Positions 25,216 through 34,387 of a DNA stretch of 64,000 nt are shown here, in pieces (within the stretch, counting starts at the first letter, position 1; each line of letters opens with the position of its first letter). Where the stretch lies: the NCBI RefSeq assembly GCF_042665595.1, contig NZ_JBHTCT010000038.1, positions 124,001 through 188,000 on the forward strand. Direction: 5' to 3'. The notes below the pieces were generated by a model. It was given only the letters and a program-made list of their open reading frames with translations, made no database searches and had not been told where the DNA came from. This stretch comes from Bhargavaea changchunensis (lineage in GTDB: Bacteria > Bacillota > Bacilli > Bacillales_A > Planococcaceae). A program made the position numbers and the translations under genes.

Positions 25216-26556
25216 TCATCTACCCTGTACAAACACGAAATACGCAACAAAAATCAGCAACAGGCCGTACATGATCGGATGGATCTCCTTACGGCGGCCC
25301 GCCAGGATCATCGTAATCGGGTAGAAGATGAACCCGACGGCGATCCCCGTTGCGATCGAATAACCAAGCGGCATCATGATGACCGTGAGAAATGCCGGAA
25401 CGGCGATTTCAAACCGGTTCCACTCAATATGGCCGAGTGCCGACACCATCAGCACACCGACGATGATGAGTGCAGGCGCCGTGACAGCCGATGTGATGAC
25501 TGACAGAAGCGGATAGAACAGCAGCGAGACGAGGAACAGGACACCGGTGACAACGGCCGCGAACCCGGTCCGGGCACCGGCCGCAACTCCCGCGGTCGAC
25601 TCGACATAGGAGGTCGTCGTCGATGTTCCGAAAATCGCACCGGTTACCGTTGCAAGAGAATCCGCAAGAAGAGCCTTGCCGGCGCGCGGCAGCTTGTCGC
25701 CCTTCATGAGTCCGGCCTTCTGTGCGACGGCAATCAGAGTGCCTGCCGTATCAAAGAAGTCGACGAACAGGAATGTCAGGACGACGACAAGGAACTGGAT
25801 GGTCATGAGTGATGCAGGATCGTTCATGAGCGGCTGGAACGCAGCACCGAATGTCGGGCTCACATCCGGGATGGATCCGACAACACCATCAGGGAGCGGA
25901 ACAACCTTGAAAATCATGCCGACAACCGCAGTGATCAGCATCCCGAAGAAGATGGCACCTTTCACATTCAGCACCATGAGGCCGACTGTCAGTACCAGGC
26001 CGAATATGGCGAGCAGTGTTGTCGGCTGCGACAAGTCGCCAATACCGGTAAGTGTCGCGTCATTGTTTGCGATAATGCCTGCATTCTGGAAACCAAGGAA
26101 GGCGATAAAGAGTCCGATTCCCGCCCCGACCGCAAACTTCAGCTGCGCCGGAATGGCATTGATGATCATCTCACGTAGTCCCGTCAGTGACAGGATGATG
26201 AAAATGATTCCTGAGAACAGGACACCGGTGAGCGCTGTCTGCCAAGGAATGCCGTACGTGAGGATGACGGTATAGGCGAAGAACGCATTCAGCCCCATCC
26301 CCGGTGCCAGGCCGATCGGATATTTGGCGATGAGCCCCATAAAGAGAGAACCGACGGCTGCCGCGAGCGCGGTAGCGACGAAGACCGCTCCCGCATCCAT
26401 GCGCATGTCCGCCGGAAGGTCCGGAACGGACTCAAGCGACAGCGTAAGCGGGTTGACGACAAGGATGTACGCCATGGACAGGAACGTCGTCAGGCCGCCG
26501 ATGATTTCGCGGCGGTAGTTCGTGCCGAGCTCATCGAAATTGAAAAAGTTTTTCAT
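25216..26556 (-). CDS. pbuG: NCS2-family (AzgA-like) hypoxanthine/guanine permease
   Basis: 446 residues from the ATG preceded by GGAGG; a further in-frame upstream stretch is leader. The AzgA branch signature is clear at the N-terminus (FFNFDELGTNYRREIIGGLTTFLSMAYI), then about 12-14 membrane helices with GLAPGMGLNAFFAY and FDTAGTLI motifs that line the substrate site. It would import hypoxanthine and guanine with protons. PurBoxes, a good promoter and a guanine riboswitch upstream fit this role exactly. Same place as B. subtilis pbuG. Confidence 0.92.
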   Translation of the reverse strand: MKNFFNFDELGTNYRREIIGGLTTFLSMAYILVVNPLTLSLESVPDLPADMRMDAGAVFVATALAAAVGSLFMGLIAKYPIGLAPGMGLNAFFAYTVILTYGIPWQTALTGVLFSGIIFIILSLTGLREMIINAIPAQLKFAVGAGIGLFIAFLGFQNAGIIANNDATLTGIGDLSQPTTLLAIFGLVLTVGLMVLNVKGAIFFGMLITAVVGMIFKVVPLPDGVVGSIPDVSPTFGAAFQPLMNDPASLMTIQFLVVVLTFLFVDFFDTAGTLIAVAQKAGLMKGDKLPRAGKALLADSLATVTGAIFGTSTTTSYVESTAGVAAGARTGFAAVVTGVLFLVSLLFYPLLSVITSAVTAPALIIVGVLMVSALGHIEWNRFEIAVPAFLTVIMMPLGYSIATGIAVGFIFYPITMILAGRRKEIHPIMYGLLLIFVAYFVFVQGR

Positions 26557-26590
26557 GAGTGCCTCCATTTTTTCCGCCTTGCCGAAAATA

Positions 26591-26623
26591 GGAAAAGGGC
26601 ATGCAACAATCTGTCGCATGCCC
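26591..26623 (-). terminator. Riboswitch-controlled terminator upstream of pbuG
   Basis: Perfect 8-bp stem GGGCATGC / GCATGCCC, then TTTTCC on the minus strand, between aptamer and start codon. Confidence 0.85.
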
Positions 26624-26671
26624 TACCGGAAAGGAGGCGCACCAAATGCAGAAAATGCAAATAAGCACGCC

Positions 26672-26745
26672 CCCGATCGTAGTCGAGCCATTTACGGCGG
26701 CTCGGTAGAAACTTCCGGACCCTATCTCCGGTATTATACGACGGG
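26672..26745 (-). promoter_or_regulatory. Guanine riboswitch aptamer, pbuG
   Basis: Minus-strand elements: P1 CCCGTCGTA / TACGATCGGG, J1/2 TAATA, P2 CCGGA / TCCGG, J2/3 AAGTTTCTACC, P3 GAGCC / GGCTC with CCGTAAA loop, J3/1 GACTACG. The specificity base is C at 26682, so guanine or hypoxanthine is the ligand. Confidence 0.9.
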
Positions 26746-26770
26746 TGAAATTATGTTTGATGATAAAGAG

Positions 26771-26799
26771 AGTATAGCGGAATAATGATAAAAGCGCAA
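26771..26799 (-). promoter_or_regulatory. Promoter of pbuG
   Basis: TTGCGC and TATACT with a 17-bp spacer on the minus strand, upstream of the aptamer and just downstream of the PurBox pair. Confidence 0.8.
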
Positions 26800-26802
26800 T
26801 AG

Positions 26803-26844
26803 AAAACGAACATTACCCAATATTGACAGGGCAATGTTCGTTTT
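26803..26844 (-). promoter_or_regulatory. Inverted pair of PurBoxes (PurR operator) of pbuG
   Basis: AAAACGAACATTAC and the inverse GCAATGTTCGTTTT flank a 14-bp spacer, with 26 bp between the CGAA cores (27 bp in the pur operator). The same sequence can also fold as a hairpin with T-runs, so a terminator role for the unit upstream is possible as well. Confidence 0.75.
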
Positions 26845-26866
26845 TTGGTAACTCTTTCATGTAGCT

Positions 26867-26972
26867 GCGCGGGCCAGCCCCTCGGGGTCATAAGTCAGCC
26901 GGCTTCGCGAGGCAGGCCTCGCAGCACCGTCTGCCTTATGCCTGTCGGGGCTGATCGGCCCGCTCCGCTTTT
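26867..26972 (+). repeat. Long hairpin element, copy 1 of a tandem pair after guaA
   Basis: Outer arms GCGGGCC / GGCCCGC and CAGCCCC / GGGGCTG enclose GGTCATAAG / CTTATGCCTG and a central palindrome GCGAGGCAGGCCTCGC. The element ends TCCGCTTTTGTT. Its sequence outline is shared with the next copy although the outer arms differ, so structure rather than sequence is conserved there. Confidence 0.75.
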
Positions 26973-26985
26973 GTTTCATCCAGCT

Positions 26986-27092
26986 CCGGGCGGCAGAGGC
27001 TCGGGGTCACAAGCCGTTCTTCTCTGCGAGGCAGGCCTCGCGCCGCAGATCGTCTTGTGCCTGTCGCCTCTGGCAGCCGCCCTCCGCTTTTG
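26986..27092 (+). repeat. Long hairpin element, copy 2 of a tandem pair after guaA
   Basis: Outer arms GGGCGGC / GCCGCCC and AGAGGC / GCCTCT, then GGTCACAAG / CTTGTGCCTG and the same central GCGAGGCAGGCCTCGC palindrome, ending TCCGCTTTTGTT right at the guaA stop codon. Base changes in the arms relative to copy 1 are matched by compensating changes (CATAAG/CTTATG becomes CACAAG/CTTGTG). Confidence 0.75.
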
Positions 27093-28646
<1,554 letters not shown>

Positions 28647-28680
28647 GTGTATTCCACCTTTTCCTGTCGGACCGGGTCAA

Positions 28681-28713
28681 AATAAAAACGCGCAGAAAAA
28701 GCTTCCGCGCGTT
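28681..28713 (-). terminator. Riboswitch-controlled terminator upstream of guaA
   Basis: Stem ACGCGC / GCGCGT around an AAGCTT-containing loop, then TTTTTATTTT on the minus strand. It lies between the guanine aptamer and the GTG start. Confidence 0.8.
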
Positions 28714-28762
28714 CTCATCTCCATCCAAAAAGCGGATGCCCCGTGCACGCACGTATAGCATC

Positions 28763-28837
28763 CGCCTTCATAGACAGGCCATTTACGGCGGCCTGGTAGA
28801 GACATCCGGACCATATTTCCGGACTTATATGAGGGCG
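28763..28837 (-). promoter_or_regulatory. Guanine riboswitch aptamer, guaA
   Basis: Minus-strand elements: P1 CGCCCTCATA / TATGAAGGCGG, J1/2 TAAGT, P2 CCGGA / TCCGG, J2/3 ATGTCTCTACC, P3 AGGCC / GGCCT with CCGTAAA loop, J3/1 GTCTATG. The specificity base is C (28773). The A-to-T change after the first G of J3/1 relative to the other two copies is a small deviation. Confidence 0.88.
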
Positions 28838-28886
28838 ACCCGGTCTATCCGATTTTTAGTCAGTTTACCCTTTGCCGCCCCGAAAA

Positions 28887-31064
28887 TCAACCGATGGTCC
28901 TGTTGATTAAATTTTCCCAACTTTCCCGTACAGCCCTTTCCTCCCGGATTGCGTCACGGCCGCCGTAAACGATCGCTTCGTACGCCTCGGTCAGCCTCAT
29001 CATGTCGGTTCCGCCAAAGTGCGCATCCACTTCTCGCGCATAAGCAGACAGCGTCTTGCCGTCCTCCTTCGGAAGGCCGTAGCGCCGGAGCCTGCCGAGC
29101 AGCCTGGCATATGCCCGCTCAAAGCCTTCCCTGTCGAGGCTCCGCTTCCGGAATCTCGCCACCATCACCCTTGGCAGCCACTTGTCCCGCAGAAGGAAAG
29201 CGGCAATTGCTGCCGCCGCGAGCAGGGCGAGCACGGTGTAGATCGCGCGGCTGTTTTCCGAGATCAGGTCTCCGAGGGATTTCCAGAATCCATCACCTTT
29301 TGCTGCAGCCGGTTCTTCTTCCTCTTCGGGCTCCTCCGGCTTGGCCGACTCTTCCATCTCCTGCGTTTCCTGTTCGGTCATTTCATCCAGATCGAGGTCG
29401 TAGTCGATGCCGCCTGCGCCGTCAAAGCCGATTGTCGGTTCGAACGGCATCCAGCCGACACCTGGCATGTACGCTTCCACCCACGAGTGGGCGTTGTTGT
29501 TCGTCACTTCAAACTGGCGGCCGGCATCACTGCGGCCGATTTCCTCACCTTCATTAAAGCCCTTGACCCAGCGGGCCGGAACGCCTGCCGAGCGGAGAAG
29601 GACGACCATTGAAGTCGAGAAGTGGTCACAATAGCCGCGCTTCGATTCAAACAGGAAATGGTCGGTGAAGTCCTCCCCGGTTCCCGGAGAAGCCACGTTT
29701 GCCTGGTCATACACGAAGCCGTTCTGCCTGAAGTACTGCTCGACCGCCCTCGCCTTCCCGTAAAGCGTCTCTTCCCTGCCCGTGATTTCAAGCGCCAGGT
29801 CATGGACGCGCTGCGGCAGGCCGTCCGGCAACTGCAGGTACTGGTCGAATTCCCCTTGAGGAAGCGTGTCCGGTGCCGTATTCCGGAGAGCGGTCAGGCT
29901 GTATGCCGGCTCATCATAAGTGACGATGTACGCATCAAGTACGGCAGGCGCATTGTTCACAAACGGGATGACCTTTCCGGTTCCGGCTTCCTGAAGAAAC
30001 TCGGTCCCTTCAGGTCCGGACGATGAAATGGCCCCGTACGGCCGGACGATGAATTCAAAGTCCAGCTGCATCGACAGGTTTGCCGTATCTTCACCGCGGG
30101 TCGTCCCGGCAAGAAGCGGCTCGTCGATCGGACGTCCCTCCCCTACCGGAAGCAGTTCCTGCTCTTCGGAGGAATGGATCCAGCCGCGCGACGTGTAGGT
30201 GTCTTTCGTCTCGACTTTCCAGTACTGGCCCCGCTGCGCCGTCGCCTCAAATACAACGGTATTGTCTCCGACAAACGGCCCGCCGAGCATCGAATCGTCC
30301 TCGCCATAACCGATCTTGCCGGCATCGCGGCCGAGTCTGTCGCCCGCCCCTTCGGCAAACGACTTGATGAACGGTACCGGATCAGGCCAGGCCGGCTCGG
30401 ACTTCGGCAGGAATTGGCTTACTGCCCCGGCTGCCGTGACCAACACAAGCAGCGGGATCGTCATCAGGAGGAACGCCGGCAGACCCGGACGCTTTTTCTG
30501 CCTGTCCGCCAGCTTCGCGAGGAACGTGAGGCCGAGCAGCAGGAAACCGACGACGAGGATACGGATGATTGCCTCATCCGCACTGTACGGGCTGAATGTG
30601 TCCAGCACCGTGATGAAGACTACCGTCATTCCGTAGAAAATGAGGACCGACATCTTCAGATTGATCCAGTATTGGATCAGATAGGAAGCCATCCAGAGCA
30701 GCGCGAGAAACAGCACCGTCCGGAACGGGTCAGTGATTCTGCCGAGCTCTCCCGTAACGAGAAGCCCTGCGTTCTGGAGAAGGTCTCCCATGAAAAACAT
30801 CACGGACGAGACAGGAGTCAAAGGTCCGTCCATATGGGCATGGGCGACGAACCAGACGGCATAGACCACCTTCACAGGCCCCGAGATCCACCAGGGCACA
30901 CCGAAAAGCGGAAAAGCGAAGCAGAGTCCGACGAAGATCACAAAGAGCGCGAGGTGCCCCGCCCCGGTCAGTTCGATGATCGGCAGAAGCCACTCCCTGA
31001 TGAGGAGGACCACCAGAACATAGATCAGGCCAAGAAACAAGCGGTCGACCGATTTCTGGTTCAT
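28887..31064 (-). CDS. yebA: TgpA-type membrane transglutaminase-like protein (YebA-like)
   Basis: 725 residues. The N-terminal 220 residues hold about six membrane helices (DUF3488-like); an extracytoplasmic transglutaminase-like domain follows, with Cys about 479 in GYCDHFSTSM and His about 527 in NAHSWVEAY. The third triad position reads GWMPFEPT, with Glu where many members have Asp. After an acidic linker (QEMEESAKPEEPEEEEE) there is one more membrane helix and a cytoplasmic DUF4129-like tail. It overlaps the DUF58 gene by 4 bp. It probably acts on surface proteins or peptides; substrate unknown. Confidence 0.88.
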   Translation of the reverse strand: MNQKSVDRLFLGLIYVLVVLLIREWLLPIIELTGAGHLALFVIFVGLCFAFPLFGVPWWISGPVKVVYAVWFVAHAHMDGPLTPVSSVMFFMGDLLQNAGLLVTGELGRITDPFRTVLFLALLWMASYLIQYWINLKMSVLIFYGMTVVFITVLDTFSPYSADEAIIRILVVGFLLLGLTFLAKLADRQKKRPGLPAFLLMTIPLLVLVTAAGAVSQFLPKSEPAWPDPVPFIKSFAEGAGDRLGRDAGKIGYGEDDSMLGGPFVGDNTVVFEATAQRGQYWKVETKDTYTSRGWIHSSEEQELLPVGEGRPIDEPLLAGTTRGEDTANLSMQLDFEFIVRPYGAISSSGPEGTEFLQEAGTGKVIPFVNNAPAVLDAYIVTYDEPAYSLTALRNTAPDTLPQGEFDQYLQLPDGLPQRVHDLALEITGREETLYGKARAVEQYFRQNGFVYDQANVASPGTGEDFTDHFLFESKRGYCDHFSTSMVVLLRSAGVPARWVKGFNEGEEIGRSDAGRQFEVTNNNAHSWVEAYMPGVGWMPFEPTIGFDGAGGIDYDLDLDEMTEQETQEMEESAKPEEPEEEEEPAAAKGDGFWKSLGDLISENSRAIYTVLALLAAAAIAAFLLRDKWLPRVMVARFRKRSLDREGFERAYARLLGRLRRYGLPKEDGKTLSAYAREVDAHFGGTDMMRLTEAYEAIVYGGRDAIREERAVRESWENLINRTIG

Positions 31065-32260
31065 CTGCGCACACCTCCCCTTTCCGGATCCCCGAATTCC
31101 CGTTCCGTGACAAACCGGACGTCAAATCCGGCGGCAATGGCTGTGCGCGCAGTTTCAAGCGCAGCGCGTCCCGGGTGCTCACCTTTTCCGATGACGGAAA
31201 AGAGGATGCCGCCCGATGCCTGCCGGGCTTCCCGCAGAAACGCGGTCACCCAAGCCTCCGTAAGCGGACCCGTGATGACCGTCATCGTGCGGGCCGCTGC
31301 AAGAGCGCGGCTGCCCGCCGGCGGAAAGTGTCCGCCTTCAGTTGAAGGGCTGAACCGCGCCAGATGCAGCATCGCCGACCTCAGGCTTTCCGGTCCTTCC
31401 ACACGGGGGATGGCCACGCCCGACTCGCCGAGACTCAGGAAGCCCGCGGCCGAGCGTGTTTCGACGGATTTTTTCAGGATGGACGCCGCAAATCCGACCT
31501 GCTCTTCAAATTGTGGTGAGGGCGAGCCGTCCAGGACGAGTAGAAGGTCTTGTGCCCGCCTGTCTTCAAGCTCTTTGGAATGAAGCTCCCCCGTCCTTGC
31601 GAACGCAGGCCAATGAATCCTCGACAGCCGGTCCCCCGGCTGGTAGTCGCGGATTCCGGTTGCGACTGATGATTCCTTCACGGAAGCGAAGGTGGCCGCC
31701 GCACTGCCCCGCTCTTCGGAAGCATCTGACGGCACCTCCCGCATGTCGGTCACCTTCGGCAGCACGGTGATGGTCTGGCGGAGCGGAATGAACCTGCGCT
31801 TGCGCATCCAGCCGAAAAAGTCCGCCGTCTCAATCTCGATCCCTTCCAGCACATGCTCACCGCGCTTTAGCGGTTCTGTCTGATAAACCCATTCCTTCCT
31901 TCTGCGAAACCCCCATATAAACAAAGTCGACGGCATCGGAATCTGCGTTGCACTTCCGGCAACTTCATTGACGGAGACATAGAGAAGCGGGAACATGAAC
32001 CGCCGCCCGAGGCGCACAGCCGATTGAAGGGAACCGCCGTAAGCAATCTCCCTGCGGCTCACCTCCCGCTCTGCGGTAACAGCCCGCAGCGGATAGATGT
32101 ACAGGAAAATCCCGTAGAGAGCAAACGGCAACACCATATAAAACACTGTCCAGCTGACAACACCGCCCTGGAACTGGGCATAGGCAAATGCTCCCCCCAG
32201 GACGGTTGCGATTCCGATGAGGCGGAGAAGCGGCCCCGCCTTGCGGAGAAATGCCTTCAT
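31061..32260 (-). CDS. yeaD: DUF58 domain protein (YeaD-like)
   Basis: 399 residues. Two N-terminal hydrophobic segments (about 12-30 and 34-54) anchor it; the DUF58 core has the hallmark DYQPGDRLSRIHWPAFART (about residues 205-223), followed by a VWA-like fold beginning DLLLVLDGSPS. DUF58 proteins normally function with a MoxR ATPase, encoded here immediately upstream with a 4-bp overlap, and with the transglutaminase downstream. Direct biochemical role is not known. Confidence 0.88.
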   Translation of the reverse strand: MKAFLRKAGPLLRLIGIATVLGGAFAYAQFQGGVVSWTVFYMVLPFALYGIFLYIYPLRAVTAEREVSRREIAYGGSLQSAVRLGRRFMFPLLYVSVNEVAGSATQIPMPSTLFIWGFRRRKEWVYQTEPLKRGEHVLEGIEIETADFFGWMRKRRFIPLRQTITVLPKVTDMREVPSDASEERGSAAATFASVKESSVATGIRDYQPGDRLSRIHWPAFARTGELHSKELEDRRAQDLLLVLDGSPSPQFEEQVGFAASILKKSVETRSAAGFLSLGESGVAIPRVEGPESLRSAMLHLARFSPSTEGGHFPPAGSRALAAARTMTVITGPLTEAWVTAFLREARQASGGILFSVIGKGEHPGRAALETARTAIAAGFDVRFVTEREFGDPERGGVRR

Positions 32261-33207
32261 CGCGCGCCGGCTCTCCTGACCGGGACCTTCGTTCTCGTAA
32301 CGATTCGCTCCACCAATTCTTCCGCATCGATACCCTCATAACGGACCTCCGGCTGAAGGATCATCCTGTGGCTGAACACATACGGGGCGAGGTGCTGGAT
32401 ATCATCCGGCAATACATAATCACGGCCTTTGAGGAAAGCAAGCGCACGCCCCGCACGCATGAGCGCAATCGATCCGCGCGGGCTGACGCCGAGCCGGATA
32501 TCCGGGCTTTTCCGGGTGTTTTCGGAAAGATCGACGATATAGCCTTTAACGGTGTCATCCACCGCCACCTCAGCCGCCCGGATGCGGATGTCGCGCAGTT
32601 CTTCAAGTGAGATGACAGGCTCGATCCGGTTGATCGGCGGCTGCTTTTCCGCGCGTCTCAGCACTTCCACTTCGTCCTCGCGGCCTGGATATCCCATCTT
32701 CACTTTCAGGAGGAACCGGTCAAGCTGTGCCTCCGGAAGCGGATATGTGCCTTCATGCTCGATCGGGTTCTGCGTTGCCATGACGAAAAACGGATCAGGA
32801 AGTGCCAGTGTGCGTCCATCAACAGTCACGGAAGCTTCTTCCATCCCTTCCAGAAGGGCTGACTGCGTTTTTGGGGACGTCCGGTTGATCTCATCGGCAA
32901 GGACGATGTTCCCCATGATCGGACCCGGACGGAACTGAAACTCCATCTCTTTCGGATTGTAGATCGAGACGCCGATCACGTCGGACGGCAACAGGTCCGG
33001 GGTAAACTGGATGCGCTTGAAATCGGCCCCGACGGACCGTGCCAGCGCCCGCACCATCATCGTTTTCCCGACACCCGGCACATCCTCCAGAAGCACATGT
33101 CCACCTGCGAGAAGGGCGACCACGCTCAGTTCCGCCACCTCTCGTTTCCCGATCATTACTTGTTCGATATTTTCAATGACTTTAAGCAGTTTTCGGTGTT
33201 CCTCCAC
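32257..33207 (-). CDS. yeaC: MoxR-type AAA+ ATPase (YeaC-like)
   Basis: 316 residues. Walker A is at VPGVGKTM (43-50), Walker B in VLADEINRTSPKTQSALLEGM, sensor 1 in FVMATQNPIEHEGTYPLPEAQLDRF. MoxR ATPases act as chaperones that mature partner proteins; the coupled DUF58 and transglutaminase genes are the usual partners. The gene order yeaC-yeaD-yebA-guaA is as in B. subtilis. It is the first gene of its operon; a phased repeat array lies about 150 bp upstream. Confidence 0.92.
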   Translation of the reverse strand: MEEHRKLLKVIENIEQVMIGKREVAELSVVALLAGGHVLLEDVPGVGKTMMVRALARSVGADFKRIQFTPDLLPSDVIGVSIYNPKEMEFQFRPGPIMGNIVLADEINRTSPKTQSALLEGMEEASVTVDGRTLALPDPFFVMATQNPIEHEGTYPLPEAQLDRFLLKVKMGYPGREDEVEVLRRAEKQPPINRIEPVISLEELRDIRIRAAEVAVDDTVKGYIVDLSENTRKSPDIRLGVSPRGSIALMRAGRALAFLKGRDYVLPDDIQHLAPYVFSHRMILQPEVRYEGIDAEELVERIVTRTKVPVRRAGAR

Positions 33208-33354
33208 TATCGGGTTCCCCCTGTCTGTATCCGGTTTCCCGGCCGTCTGCTGGAAATTATATAGTCTGTTTTCAGTTTAGTTGATGGCCGGTCATGGGTC
33301 AATCTGAGGAGGTTCAAAAGGAGGATGATAGGGTGACAAGTGGTGTGTCGGGTC

Positions 33355-33449
33355 GATTGACGAAACTGGAACGCCGAATGACGAGATTGGGAGCATGAAT
33401 GACGAAACCGGACTCCCGAATGACGAGACCGGGAGCCCCAATGACGAGA
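33355..33449 (+). repeat. 21-bp-period array of GAATGACGARA repeats
   Basis: Five same-direction copies (GATTGACGAAA, GAATGACGAGA, GAATGACGAAA, GAATGACGAGA, CAATGACGAGA) start at 33355, 33376, 33397, 33418 and 33439, exactly 21 bp apart with variable 10-bp spacers. The array lies in the 320-bp gap between the nadE terminator and the moxR start. The remainder of the gap (33208-33354) holds an AT-rich promoter-like stretch before moxR and nothing coding. Confidence 0.9.
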
Positions 33450-33485
33450 CCGGCGCTCAGGACTCCCCGCTCTTCCTGTAGATCG

Positions 33486-33517
33486 AATAAACCCGCCGGC
33501 ACTCAGCCCGGCGGGTT
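33486..33517 (-). terminator. Terminator of the pncB-nadE unit
   Basis: Perfect 10-bp stem AACCCGCCGG / CCGGCGGGTT followed by TATT on the minus strand, 10 bp after the nadE stop. Confidence 0.85.
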
Positions 33518-33527
33518 CCTATCGAAT

Positions 33528-34355
33528 TCAGTTTCTCCAGAAATCGTCATATACCGTAATCGGCAAATGACGCTTGTGACGGGAGTTCATGTAGTAGTTT
33601 TCCAGTTTCGCCTGGGCTTCCGGAGAAATCTTCTTGCCTTCCAGGTAGTCGTCGATGTCATCGTAGGTGAGACCGAGGGCGACTTCGTCCGGAATCGCCG
33701 GGCGGTCCTCCTCGAGATCGGCGGTCGGAACCTTTAGGTAAAGATGCTCCGGGCATCCAAGCTCCTTCAGCAAAGCCCGGCCCTGTCGCTTGTTCAGGCG
33801 GAAAAGCGGAACAATGTCAGCCGCTCCGTCCCCGAACTTCGTATAGAAGCCGGTGATCGCCTCAGCTCCATGGTCGGTGCCGATGACAACCGCTTTTTTC
33901 ATTGCGGCGACGGCAAACTGGGCCTTCATCCGTTCACGCGCTTTCTCATTCCCCTTCACGTAGTCGGAAAGGGGGACGCCCGCTTCAGCCAATGCTGCCG
34001 CACTTGCGTCTACGGCAGGCTTGATGTTGATCCGGTATGACTCGGACGGGGAAATGAACGCCATCGCGTCATCGACGTCCTTTTCGTCAAACTGTTCGCC
34101 GTATGGAAGGCGGATCGCATGAAATTTGTAGCGGTCCGTGCTTTCCTCCTCGTTCAGCTCGTCCACAGCCATCTGGGCAAGCTTGCCGGCGAGCGTAGAG
34201 TCCTGCCCGCCCGAGATTCCGAGCACAAAGCCTTCCAGAAACGGATGGGCACGCGCATAGTCTTTCATGAAATCAACAGACAGGCGGATCTCCTGCCGCG
34301 GGTCAATCTCGGGTTTCACTTTCAGTTCTCGGATAATCTCTTCCTGCAGTGTCAT
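33528..34355 (-). CDS. nadE: NH3-dependent NAD+ synthetase
   Basis: 275 residues, the short ammonia-dependent class with no glutaminase domain. It amidates nicotinic acid adenine dinucleotide to NAD. The ATP pyrophosphatase loop GISGGQDSTLAGKL is at about 46-59; other family segments are AIRLPYGEQFDE, GTDHGAEAITGFYTKFGDGAADI and the C-terminal KRHLPITVYDDFWR. It follows pncB by 32 bp, so salvage steps from nicotinate are co-expressed. Ordinary length. Confidence 0.95.
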   Translation of the reverse strand: MTLQEEIIRELKVKPEIDPRQEIRLSVDFMKDYARAHPFLEGFVLGISGGQDSTLAGKLAQMAVDELNEEESTDRYKFHAIRLPYGEQFDEKDVDDAMAFISPSESYRINIKPAVDASAAALAEAGVPLSDYVKGNEKARERMKAQFAVAAMKKAVVIGTDHGAEAITGFYTKFGDGAADIVPLFRLNKRQGRALLKELGCPEHLYLKVPTADLEEDRPAIPDEVALGLTYDDIDDYLEGKKISPEAQAKLENYYMNSRHKRHLPITVYDDFWRN

Positions 34356-34387
34356 GTTGCTTCTTCCTCCTTTATTTCAGGCAGGGG

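Noticed and set aside
26803..26844. Simple bidirectional terminator
   Set aside because: The arms match PurBoxes with the CGAA cores 26 bp apart, as at the pur operon, and lie directly upstream of the pbuG promoter; operator is the better primary reading.
30174..31583. 469-codon open frame on the plus strand
   Set aside because: Antisense to the transglutaminase and DUF58 genes, which have clear domains; GC-rich codon bias opens the complementary frame.
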